A DNA stretch of 5,090 bases from Betaproteobacteria bacterium (GCA_025997045.1 BNUB01000112.1:1-5090), one strand, 5' to 3'. Counted from the first letter of the stretch, positions 1 to 5,090 are shown. The notes: generated by a model from the sequence alone, not told the origin. Numbers and translations are program-made.

Positions 1-1567
1 TGGCAACGTGATCACCGGGCAACATGAATACCCCGCCAAACCTGCCGATGTCGTGGTTGATCTCGTTGAAATCTTCCCCTCCAGAGTGCATGAACAGCAT
101 CGGCTCCCCGGTCTCCGGGTCGGTGACCTCGGAGACCTCGGCGGGATTGACGGCATAAATGGATTGGAGCACACTACGCATGGCTCCAACGTCGCCTGCT
201 CCAGATTGCATCCCAGCTTCGGCTGCATGTGCGCTGGTCTTGAAGGTGGGCGACTGGAGCCTTTCTCTTAATACCACCTCGTGCACATACATCCGCTTCG
301 CCTTGCTGTCAGCCTTCACCAGAACATCGGCAACATACGGCGTTCCGGCAATCTCAATCGGCGCGGCAATGTGATAAACCATCCCGCTGTCCATTGCCCC
401 TGCCATTGGCTCTTGATGGATGATGCGGCCTTTTTTCAGAACATCAGGCACGGAAGCAAAGGCAACCGACTTGTCGCGCCCGATGCCGTGCGACAGGCTG
501 GACTTAACCGCCCGTTCATCCAGCGCAACCTCTCCAATGCCCGGAACGGCGACCATCGAGACGCCCTGTTTCGCATACCACGCGGGCACTTTCTTTGTGA
601 GCGGTACGTCATCTTTCGCAAACTCGTTGCCCGTCAGTTTTGAAATTGGCTTGCCATCAAGGAACTGCCGATGCGCCGCCGCTTCCCAATCTCCGAACCA
701 TGCCTTGAATTCAGGGGTGCGCACCTGTATCCACTGCCGATAATTCAGATTCGTCTTCCCCGCCTCCTTCGCCCGCTCGTAGGCTGCTTGCCCGCCATAG
801 GCGCGTTCCGTCTCGCGGAAAGACTCACGTTCCGTGTCCGTCATCGAAGCCAGCGCCGCGTCCCGCCACTGCCCATCGGCGAATACCTGCGTCTCACCGT
901 TTGCCGCCTCGCGCAAAAACCGTCTTGACATCGCCGACAAGTCTGCCGCCGTGAGCTTGCCGATGCTGCGCCCGAGCTTGCCCTCCAGCCACGTCTTCAC
1001 CTCGGCGATGAAGTCCTGCACCCATTTCGCAACAGCCTGCGGCAGCGTGCGCGGTGCGGATTCATACTGCTCGATGGCGTAGGCCGCCAGCTCGTTCAGG
1101 CGCGTCGCCTCATTTCCCCGGTCGGCAGCCGGGATGCGGGCGTAGGCTTCACGGAACCAGCGCGAGGCCGATTCCTGCCTGCTCAGCAGCCTGTCCATAT
1201 TGCGCAGGCGCTCCATCAGCTTGTTGTAGGCGGGCGTGTCCTTCATGCCGGCGAGCAGCATGTGGAAAGATTCATGCCCCAGAAGCGCCGCGCCCTTGCC
1301 CTGCCCGATGTTCGCCGCCACCAGGTGGATGGTTTTGCCGTCGAAGACACCGGCGACCGCCTGCCCGTTCGCTTTTGATCTCACCCCCTCCGGCAGGCTC
1401 TCTGCCGTGTCGTGGATTTGCAGCAGCCCGGTTCTTTCCAGGCTGGAGACAACCGATTCACCCAGAGACTTCACCAGGTCGGCGCGGACGCGGGCGACGG
1501 TGCTCGCCTGCGGCATCGCCTCCAACTGGCGGCGCAGATCATTGCGGGCCTCGATGGCCGCGTTCAT
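1..1567 (-). CDS. Large polyvalent phage/mobile-element protein, 5'-truncated and running off the left edge
   Basis: About 522 uninterrupted codons on the minus strand with no stop before the window edge. Counting from the ATG at 1567, a charged helical segment (about 1-60) leads to a zincin-like domain with GHESFHML. Its HExxH lies at residue 98 (bases 1262-1276), and NELAAYAIEQ near residue 159 offers a possible third metal ligand. TPEFKAWFGDWE follows near 285, then a region with SSLSHGIGR (about 350-357) and YVHEVV (about 426) resembling LPD3 or phage barnase/EndoU/RelE-like (BECR) domains. From about residue 465, NPAEVSEVTDPETGEP followed by MHSGG resembles the first strand of ADP-ribosyltransferase-like domains, usually seen as GEPLVVYHGT. 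Such mosaics are known from phage and conjugative-element proteins thousands of residues long, often co-injected with DNA. No Shine-Dalgarno precedes 1567, and an in-frame TAG lies at 1595-1597, so the true N-terminus is probably lost. The coding frame is well supported; the domain names come from motif memory and are tentative. Confidence 0.75.
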   Translation of the reverse strand, partial: MNAAIEARNDLRRQLEAMPQASTVARVRADLVKSLGESVVSSLERTGLLQIHDTAESLPEGVRSKANGQAVAGVFDGKTIHLVAANIGQGKGAALLGHESFHMLLAGMKDTPAYNKLMERLRNMDRLLSRQESASRWFREAYARIPAADRGNEATRLNELAAYAIEQYESAPRTLPQAVAKWVQDFIAEVKTWLEGKLGRSIGKLTAADLSAMSRRFLREAANGETQVFADGQWRDAALASMTDTERESFRETERAYGGQAAYERAKEAGKTNLNYRQWIQVRTPEFKAWFGDWEAAAHRQFLDGKPISKLTGNEFAKDDVPLTKKVPAWYAKQGVSMVAVPGIGEVALDERAVKSSLSHGIGRDKSVAFASVPDVLKKGRIIHQEPMAGAMDSGMVYHIAAPIEIAGTPYVADVLVKADSKAKRMYVHEVVLRERLQSPTFKTSAHAAEAGMQSGAGDVGAMRSVLQSIYAVNPAEVSEVTDPETGEPMLFMHSGGEDFNEINHDIGRFGGVFMLPGDHVA

Positions 1568-1577
1568 CTGCGCCCGG

Positions 1578-1811
1578 ATGTATGACAAGCCGCCCTACCA
1601 GGTGTGCGTCTCCCACGAAAACGGCATGTGGATTGGTGTCTGCGATGCGCTGGGGCTGGTGACTGAAGCGGAATCCTACGAGGGGCTGATGGAACGCGCA
1701 TGGGAAATCGCCCCGGAACTGGCTGCCGCCAATTATCTTTCCGACTCCCCTGACAGCATCCGGTTGTCATTCATGCAAATCCAATCTGCATCGCACCGCG
1801 TGGCCCTCTGA
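1578..1811 (+). CDS. hicB: HicB-like antitoxin, DUF1902 family
   Basis: A 77-residue protein that reads through the typical DUF1902 pattern. KPPYQV lies at the N-terminus, MWIGVCDALGLVTEAESYE follows, then ERAWEIAPELAAANYL, ending in QSASHRVAL. Proteins of this family are antitoxins that bind and block HicA mRNA interferases. Length and both ends match the family, so the protein looks complete. The next gene, a broken hicA, starts three bases after the TGA, which is the usual tight antitoxin-toxin spacing. The ATG at 1578 is chosen because it keeps only family-like sequence. No Shine-Dalgarno or promoter is visible upstream, where antisense polyvalent-protein coding sequence begins at once. 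It may therefore be poorly expressed, or a relic. A second ATG at 1582 is out of frame by one base: ATGAC(N)AAGCCG would give the more usual MxKP start. Confidence 0.8.
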   Translation: MYDKPPYQVCVSHENGMWIGVCDALGLVTEAESYEGLMERAWEIAPELAAANYLSDSPDSIRLSFMQIQSASHRVAL

Positions 1812-1814
1812 GTC

Positions 1815-2001
1815 ATGGGCAGGAATTCTACGCACAACTGAGCAAGATATTGCTGGCGAGCGGCTGCAACTTTGTCCGGCAGGGCAAGGGCAGTCATGAG
1901 ATCTGGTATTCCCCGCTCACGCTGAAAATATCAGCGTGCCCGTGACCGTCGTTTCACGCTTCACGGCCAACGCGATACTGAGCCAGGCAGAAGTTTCCTA
2001 A
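1815..2001 (+). pseudogene. hicA: HicA-like mRNA interferase toxin, frameshifted remnant
   Basis: Three frames together spell a HicA protein. The ATG at 1815 gives M-G-x. One base is then missing, and the frame from 1823 reads EFYAQLSKILLASGCNFVRQ and GKGSHEIWYSPLTLK before stopping at TGA 1943-1945. A second single-base loss near 1924-1933 moves the rest to the frame reading SVPVTVVSRFTANAILSQAE, which ends at TAA 1999-2001. A further TAG sits at 2008-2010, about where an intact family member would end (usual tail QAGLxKxF). HicA folds as a dsRBD-like mRNA-cleaving toxin, and its active-site histidine is still encoded (SHE, codon 1895-1897). No single frame gives a working protein, so this is a dead toxin directly behind an intact hicB. 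The family match is clear by eye; the exact indel positions are approximate. Confidence 0.8.
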
Positions 2002-2080
2002 AAGGTTTAGTCTCGTCGTGTCGGCTTCACCGTCTCTCCGCCAGACGCACAACGGCCGCAACTCGTCCAGGGGCGGCGAT

Positions 2081-2101
2081 GGTTTGCCGGCCTGACAAAC
2101 C
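2081..2101. repeat. Small inverted repeat upstream of the second TA operon
   Basis: GGTTTG (2081-2086) and CAAACC (2096-2101) are perfect inverted arms around nine bases. There is no T-run on either side, so it is not a standard terminator. The TTGCCGG at 2084-2090 recurs at 2104-2110, where it forms the -35 of the TA promoter. The rest of the hicA-to-toxin gap (2011-2080) shows no convincing gene or motif. Confidence 0.4.
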
Positions 2102-2103
2102 GC

Positions 2104-2132
2104 TTGCCGGATATACGTTTTTAACGTATAGT
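2104..2132 (+). promoter_or_regulatory. Sigma-70-like promoter of the second TA operon
   Basis: TTGCCG (2104-2109) and TATAGT (2127-2132) are separated by 17 bases, the optimal spacing. Transcription would be expected to start about seven bases after the -10, at about 2138-2140. The toxin ATG is at 2140, so the toxin would be read from a leaderless or nearly leaderless message. The -10 box is partly inside a perfect palindrome, consistent with repression by the TA complex. Confidence 0.65.
2112..2130. promoter_or_regulatory. Perfect palindrome, probable TA operator
   Basis: TATACGTT (2112-2119) and AACGTATA (2123-2130) are perfect 8-base inverted arms with three T between them. The palindrome fills the spacer and covers the first four bases of the -10 box. 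HTH antitoxins commonly bind such sites as dimers to shut off their own operon. The binding protein is inferred to be the antitoxin encoded at 2444-2722. A second, shorter inverted pair (CGTA-TAG-TACG, 2125-2135) overlaps its right side. Confidence 0.65.
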
Positions 2133-2139
2133 ACGAACC

Positions 2140-2472
2140 ATGCACACGGTCGCTGAAACCGATGTTTTCATCCGCTACGCCAAACCCCTTTGGGCCGACG
2201 GGGAACGTGCGGCCTTTATAAGCTGGATTGCGGGAAACCCGCTGGCCGGTGATGTGGTTCCCGGCTCCGGCGGGTGCCGCAAGGCGCGCTGGTCACGCGC
2301 CGGGATGGGCAAGCGGGGCGGTGTCCGGGTGATTTATTTCAATCGCGCCGATGGTCAAGTCTGGCTGTTGATCGCTTATGCCAAAGCTAAATTCGATAAC
2401 CTGCCTGCCGGTTTTCTGGCGCGGCTCAAGGAGGAGGTGGAACATGGACAAGGAAATGCAACAATTCACTGA
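2140..2472 (+). CDS. RelE/HigB-like type II toxin
   Basis: A 110-residue basic protein whose start, MHTVAETDVFIRYA, fits the usual MHTVxETxxF opening of this toxin subfamily and so fixes the ATG. Other family marks are NPLAGDVVPGSGGCRKARW (about 33-51), GGVRVIYF (60-67) and the closing YAKAKFDNL (80-88). The basic and aromatic residues in these segments (for example R50, R63, Y66, K82) sit where RelE-fold toxins place RNA-contacting and catalytic residues. Members typically cleave mRNA, often on the ribosome. Length is normal and the frame is intact. The gene's last 29 bases overlap the antitoxin gene, the toxin-first order typical of HigBA- and NadS-linked pairs. No Shine-Dalgarno is present; translation probably starts near the very 5' end of the message. 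Confidence 0.85.
   Translation: MHTVAETDVFIRYAKPLWADGERAAFISWIAGNPLAGDVVPGSGGCRKARWSRAGMGKRGGVRVIYFNRADGQVWLLIAYAKAKFDNLPAGFLARLKEEVEHGQGNATIH
2428..2437 (+). promoter_or_regulatory. Strong ribosome binding site of the antitoxin
   Basis: AAGGAGGAGG lies inside the toxin gene, six bases before the antitoxin ATG at 2444. It picks this ATG over upstream in-frame non-ATG codons. It also contrasts with the toxin, which has no Shine-Dalgarno, so translation from the shared message should favour the antitoxin. Confidence 0.8.
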
Positions 2473-2722
2473 AGACTTGCTGGAATCCGTGCGCCAGATG
2501 AACGCGGGCGTCGCGGCGCGAAAAACCGAAGTCCGCGTTTCGCCCGCCGTGGAAGCACGGCTGGCCGTGGGAGTGTCGCAAGCTGAATTTGCCCGCTTGC
2601 TGGGTGTTTCGGTACGCACCTTGCAGGAGTGGGAACAAGGCCGTTGCCAACCTTCCGGCGCGGCGCGTACCTTGTTGCGAATCGCTGCGCAAAACCCGGA
2701 GGCGATACGAGCCGCCGTGTAA
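2444..2722 (+). CDS. nadS: HTH antitoxin, NadS-like (XRE/Cro type)
   Basis: A 92-residue protein. The N-terminal part (FTEDLLESVRQM, about 8-19) resembles the toxin-binding helix of NadS-type antitoxins (LLESVRQ). The C-terminal half is an XRE-type helix-turn-helix: SQAEFARLLGVSVRTLQEWE (about 45-64), then QGRCQPSGAARTLLRIA and NPEAI. It should bind the RelE-like toxin encoded just upstream and, through the HTH, the palindrome at 2112-2130 to repress the operon. The gene overlaps the toxin gene by 29 bases and carries its own strong Shine-Dalgarno, pointing to coupled but more efficient translation. The segment before the HTH (VSPAVEARLAVGV) departs from the more usual VRxIRxxTGL pattern, but the HTH itself is intact. 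The nadS name rests on resemblance only. Confidence 0.85.
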   Translation: MDKEMQQFTEDLLESVRQMNAGVAARKTEVRVSPAVEARLAVGVSQAEFARLLGVSVRTLQEWEQGRCQPSGAARTLLRIAAQNPEAIRAAV

Positions 2723-2759
2723 GTCATGCCGCCAGTCTGGCACAAGCATAGAGCCGCTT

Positions 2760-2834
2760 CTACCGCTCCGCGTTGCGCTCGGCCTGTTTGAGTTGCGCCT
2801 CCAGCCGGGAGCGCTCGCCGCAGAAGGTGTTGTG
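2760..2834 (-). pseudogene. Possible C-terminal remnant of an unidentified gene
   Basis: On the minus strand, directly downstream of tolC, 24 codons read HNTFCGERSRLEAQLKQAER, then NAER and a TAG (2760-2762). The frame opens right after an in-frame TGA at 2835-2837 and has no start codon. Its heptad-like, Glu/Arg/Leu/Gln-rich sequence looks like the coiled-coil tail of a real protein rather than random translation. The parent protein is not recognised. It may be what remains of a gene that once lay beyond tolC, or a fragment brought in with the accessory DNA. It is short, so this is a suggestion only. Confidence 0.3.
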
Positions 2835-2856
2835 TCAGGAATTTGGCGCCAGGTGC

Positions 2857-4218
2857 TCATTCATCCAGAGTGTTGTCCCGCGTCGTCGGCAGGGACTGCG
2901 GTTCGAGCAAGGCATTGATTGCCCGCACATCGTCTTCGCTCAAGGCCCCGGTCGCCGCCTTGAGCCGCAACTGTGCGAGCAGGGTGTCGTAGCGCGCGCG
3001 GGCAAGTTTCTGCTGCGTGTCGGCGAGCTGGCTCTGGGCGTTCAGGACGTCGATATTGATCCGTACCCCGACTTCGTAACCGAGGCGGTTGGCTTCCAGA
3101 GCCGATGCCGACGACACCTGCGCCGCTTCCAGCGCCTTGACTTGTGCCATGCCGCTCGTGACCCCGAGATAGGCCTCGCGTGCCGTGAGCGCGGCCACAC
3201 GGCGCGCTTCATCGAGTTCAGCTTCGGCCTTGAGTTTTAGCGCCGCCGCTTCGCGCGCCGCCGACCTTACCGCGCCGCCCTGATAAAGCGGCACATTGAA
3301 TTCCAGCCCGATGACCCCGCTGTCACTATGTTCAATGGAAGGGGATGATCGCCGGTTGCGGCCAAAGCTGGCGACGATGTCCAGCGTCGGCAGGTGGCCG
3401 GACTGGACGCTGTCGAGCGTGCGGGCGGCGATTTCATGCCCCAGTTCCGCCGCGCGCACGCCATAGTCGCTCTCCATCGCCGCAGCCACCCAGGGCTCAA
3501 TATCGCTCGGGCTGGGCGCTTGCAGGGCCACGCCCGGAAGCAGTCCGGCGAGCGTCTCCGGCGCATGGCCGATCAGGCGTGCCAGCCCCTGGTTTGCCAC
3601 ATCCAGCGCATTCTGTGCCGCGATCTCCTGCGCTACCGCCAGATCGAAACGCGATTGCGCTTCATGAACGTCCGTGATGGTGACGGTGCCGACTTCAAAA
3701 CTGGTGCGGGCCAATTCCAGTTGTTCGGCGGCTGCCGTGCGCAAGCGGGTCACGGCGCCGAGGGCATCGCGCGCATTGAGCACGTCGAAGTATGCCGTGG
3801 ACGCGCGCAGGATCAGGGCTTGAGTCGCGTCACCAAACTGACTTTCAGCGAGTTCGGTCTGCAGCGCGCCCACTTCATATTGAATCCAGTTCTGACGCCG
3901 GAAGAGCGGCTGGGTGAGTTGGAGGGCGTAGCCGTTACTATTGTATTTGGCATCGCTATCCAGTCCGGCGCCGGTGCGGGTATCAATATCGTTCCAACGT
4001 GTGTTTGCCGTGGCCGTCAGCGTCGGCAGCAGCGCCGCCCGTCCCTGTACGACTTTTTCCTGATCGGCTTCGAGCTGCGCCCGTGCCGCAGCGTAGCGGG
4101 CATCGTGAGCCAGCGCGTCGTGGTAAACCTCAAACAGGTTGGCTGCCTGCGTGGCAAACGAGGCGCCTACGCCGATGACGAGCATGGCGAGCCGAGAAAA
4201 TCCGTACCGATTCACCAT
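2857..4218 (-). CDS. tolC: TolC-family outer-membrane efflux/secretion channel
   Basis: A 453-residue protein, close to the usual length for TolC homologues. It starts with a Sec signal peptide: a basic MVNRYGFSR, a hydrophobic LAMLVIGVGASFA and a likely cleavage after TQA (residue 25), leaving a mature ANLFEVYHDAL start like that of TolC. The two OEP repeats are visible: an N-terminal one with GRAALLPTLTATA, LQLTQPLFRR, AYFDVLNARDAL and FEVGTVTITDVHEAQSRFDL, and a C-terminal one with YQGGAVRSAAREA, REAYLGVTSGMAQVKAL, YEVGVRINIDVLNAQSQL and RYDTLLAQLRLKAATGAL. Such proteins form trimeric beta-barrel and alpha-helical tunnels joining RND, ABC or type I secretion pumps to the outside. No pump genes lie in this window, so a general-purpose channel is likely. 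It starts 13 bases after pcm with only a weak Shine-Dalgarno (GAGCGA), suggesting translation coupled to pcm. No U-tailed terminator follows it. Confidence 0.93.
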   Translation of the reverse strand: MVNRYGFSRLAMLVIGVGASFATQAANLFEVYHDALAHDARYAAARAQLEADQEKVVQGRAALLPTLTATANTRWNDIDTRTGAGLDSDAKYNSNGYALQLTQPLFRRQNWIQYEVGALQTELAESQFGDATQALILRASTAYFDVLNARDALGAVTRLRTAAAEQLELARTSFEVGTVTITDVHEAQSRFDLAVAQEIAAQNALDVANQGLARLIGHAPETLAGLLPGVALQAPSPSDIEPWVAAAMESDYGVRAAELGHEIAARTLDSVQSGHLPTLDIVASFGRNRRSSPSIEHSDSGVIGLEFNVPLYQGGAVRSAAREAAALKLKAEAELDEARRVAALTAREAYLGVTSGMAQVKALEAAQVSSASALEANRLGYEVGVRINIDVLNAQSQLADTQQKLARARYDTLLAQLRLKAATGALSEDDVRAINALLEPQSLPTTRDNTLDE

Positions 4219-4231
4219 GCCCGAGTTTCGC

Positions 4232-4885
4232 TCAGAACGTGAACTCGCCCCGGCTCGGGACGTGTTCTAACAGCGGCACCACCGTTTCAAACAGATCGGT
4301 GTGGTGAAACCTGTTGTCATCCTTGCGTACCACCAGCCGGGCTTTCATCGCCGGTGGTTCGCCCACGAAAGCGAACAGACGCCCGTCCGGCTTCAACTGT
4401 TCAAGCAAAACGTCAGGCAGTTCAAACATCCCGCCCGAGATCACGATCGCATCGTAAGGCGCATGCGCAGCACTGCCTTCCTTGCCGTCGCCTTCTTCCA
4501 CGATGACGTTTTTCACCCCGCTGCGGGCGAGATTGGCCTGCGCGAGTTTCACCAGCTCAGACTCGATCTCTACCGTGCGCACCCAGGCCGCACCCGCTGC
4601 CAGCAAGGCGGCGAAATAGCCGCTACCCGTGCCGATTTCCAGCACCGAATCTTCACTGGTGAGCGCGAGCGCCTGCAGGATGCGTCCTTCCAGTACCGGC
4701 TTCAACATCGTCCGGGCATGCGGCAGCGGCACCTCGATATCGGCAAACGCCAGCGCCTTCGAGGCCTCGGGCACGTAATCCTCGCGCCGCACTGTCATCA
4801 ACAACTCGCGCACCGCCTGACTGGTGACTTCCCAAGGGCGGATTTGCTGCTCGACCATGTTGTAGCGTGCGTGTTCGAAGTTCAT
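4232..4885 (-). CDS. pcm: Protein-L-isoaspartate O-methyltransferase family protein
   Basis: A 217-residue SAM-dependent methyltransferase. SAM motif I is VLEIGTGSGYF (81-91), the acidic post-I residue is in VRTVEIE (E106), and motif II is GDGKEG through YDAIVISGG (132-152). The N-terminal MNFEHARYNMVEQQIRPWEV and REDYVP (34-39) are hallmarks of the proteobacterial Pcm-like subgroup. Classical Pcm methylates isoaspartyl residues to start repair of aged proteins in the cytoplasm. Here the classical TISQP substrate loop is replaced by RTMLKP (58-63), as I recall for this subgroup, so isoaspartate repair activity should not be taken for granted. The start ATG at 4885 matches the family N-terminus; an in-frame TTG at 4900 overlaps the ribosome binding site and is rejected. 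It is the first gene of a pcm-tolC operon. Confidence 0.92.
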   Translation of the reverse strand: MNFEHARYNMVEQQIRPWEVTSQAVRELLMTVRREDYVPEASKALAFADIEVPLPHARTMLKPVLEGRILQALALTSEDSVLEIGTGSGYFAALLAAGAAWVRTVEIESELVKLAQANLARSGVKNVIVEEGDGKEGSAAHAPYDAIVISGGMFELPDVLLEQLKPDGRLFAFVGEPPAMKARLVVRKDDNRFHHTDLFETVVPLLEHVPSRGEFTF

Positions 4886-4894
4886 CAGGGATAT

Positions 4895-4898
4895 CCTC
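4895..4898 (-). promoter_or_regulatory. Ribosome binding site of pcm
   Basis: GAGG on the minus strand, nine bases before the ATG at 4885. An upstream in-frame TTG (4898-4900) overlaps this site and would add five residues foreign to the family, so the site supports the ATG as start. Confidence 0.6.
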
Positions 4899-4921
4899 AA
4901 AAATCGTTCTGCAATGTAGCC

Positions 4922-4927
4922 ATTCTA
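4922..4927 (-). promoter_or_regulatory. Possible -10 box for the pcm-tolC operon
   Basis: TAGAAT on the minus strand, 36 bases upstream of the pcm ATG, resembles a -10 element. No good -35 hexamer lies 16-18 bases further upstream (the sequence there is CGGCAC-like), so the promoter would be weak or activator-dependent, or lie elsewhere. Confidence 0.25.
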
Positions 4928-4977
4928 ACGCATCGTCTGCCGGGGTGCCGTGGGCGGCTGTGAGTGCGAAGATTTTC

Positions 4978-5005
4978 TTGATTTTGGTTGAAAACTGCCT
5001 ATACT
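4978..5005 (+). promoter_or_regulatory. Sigma-70-like promoter divergent from pcm
   Basis: TTGATT (4978-4983) and TATACT (5000-5005) are 16 bases apart on the plus strand, with transcription expected from about 5012. It points away from pcm into a strongly foldable GC-rich segment and an unseen gene or RNA beyond the right edge. Confidence 0.5.
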
Positions 5006-5007
5006 GC

Positions 5008-5079
5008 GCCGCTCTTCGCCGCGTCCCCTGGTTGTGATGAGGTTGCAGCAGGGGTGACGAGGGGTTGGGAGCGGCGAAG
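5008..5079 (+). other. Structured leader or start of an RNA gene, cut by the window edge
   Basis: Just after the promoter, two long stems nest: CTTCGCCGC (5014-5022) with GCGGCGAAG (5071-5079), and inside it CCCCTG (5025-5030) with CAGGGG (5049-5054). The inner stem extends by CGT/ACG after a two-base bulge. A competing pairing, GCCGCTC (5008-5014) with GAGCGGC (5069-5075), uses the same right-hand bases, so two folds exclude each other. I could not match it to TPP, FMN, cobalamin, glycine, 6S, SRP, RNase P or tmRNA signatures. It could instead be a GC-rich intergenic repeat. Confidence 0.35.
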
Positions 5080-5090
5080 GGGAGTGTGAC

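Noticed and set aside
1236..1577. Upstream extension of the hicB frame giving a 191-residue protein
   Set aside because: Only the part from 1578 matches DUF1902. The extension is antisense to the zincin-containing region.
1054..1662. Long plus-strand open frame rich in Arg, Pro, Ala and Cys
   Set aside because: It is antisense to the polyvalent-protein gene and has the low-complexity composition of GC-rich shadow frames. The minus strand carries the recognisable motifs.
1954..2145. 63-residue minus-strand open frame across the TA promoter
   Set aside because: It overlaps the hicA remnant, the palindrome and the TA promoter, and shows no recognisable motif or ribosome binding site.
2727..2742. 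TGCC...GGCA inverted repeat after the antitoxin as a terminator
   Set aside because: The arms are only four to five bases with a tiny centre and no T-run, so it does not qualify as a Rho-independent terminator.
2293..2860. Two overlapping minus-strand frames opposite the TA genes
   Set aside because: Both are antisense to clearly recognised toxin and antitoxin genes. The one starting at 2860 is of interest only for its first few codons after tolC.
3394..4242. 282-residue plus-strand open frame
   Set aside because: It is antisense to tolC, whose signal peptide and both repeats are unmistakable.
4301..4963. 220-residue plus-strand open frame
   Set aside because: It is antisense to pcm and has no family resemblance.
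5008..5090. TPP riboswitch or tRNA at the right edge
   Set aside because: A TPP element was considered because I recall thiC near pcm in relatives, but its CTGAGA and ACCTGAT-type motifs are absent, and no tRNA cloverleaf can be drawn.

Overview
The window reads as GC-rich proteobacterial DNA, most likely from a betaproteobacterium of the Nitrosomonadales/Gallionellales kind. This is inferred from the type of pcm and tolC genes and from their adjacency, not from a marker gene. It has two halves of different character.

Right half (about 2857-5090): conserved chromosomal genes on the minus strand. A protein-L-isoaspartate methyltransferase-family gene (pcm, 4885-4232) is followed after 13 bases by a TolC-family outer-membrane channel gene (tolC, 4218-2857). 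The two look like one operon. Upstream of pcm, the plus strand carries a good sigma-70-like promoter. It fires into a GC-rich segment that can fold into strong nested hairpins and runs off the window edge.

Left half (1 to about 2850): accessory DNA. From 1567 to the left edge the minus strand encodes a 5'-truncated piece of a very large phage- or plasmid-type polyvalent protein. The visible part holds an HExxH zincin-like motif, an FKAWFGDWE linker motif, an LPD3/BECR-like region and the start of what looks like an ADP-ribosyltransferase-like domain. Its reading frame ends abruptly at a stop beside hicB, a DUF1902-type antitoxin gene on the plus strand. The partner toxin gene hicA follows immediately but is broken by two single-base frameshifts and a premature stop. 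After a short non-coding stretch comes a second, intact toxin-antitoxin pair. It consists of a RelE/HigB-like toxin and an overlapping NadS-like HTH antitoxin, driven by a promoter whose -10 box overlaps a perfect palindrome, the probable autoregulatory operator.

Between the antitoxin and the end of tolC there are only fragments: a start codon overlapping the tolC stop and a 24-codon coiled-coil-like tail. This suggests that a gene once downstream of tolC was cut when the accessory DNA arrived. The picture is a mobile-element remnant, with one dead and one live TA module, abutting a housekeeping operon. No complete, clearly undescribed system is visible. The most unusual content is the truncated polyvalent protein and the layout of the second TA promoter.
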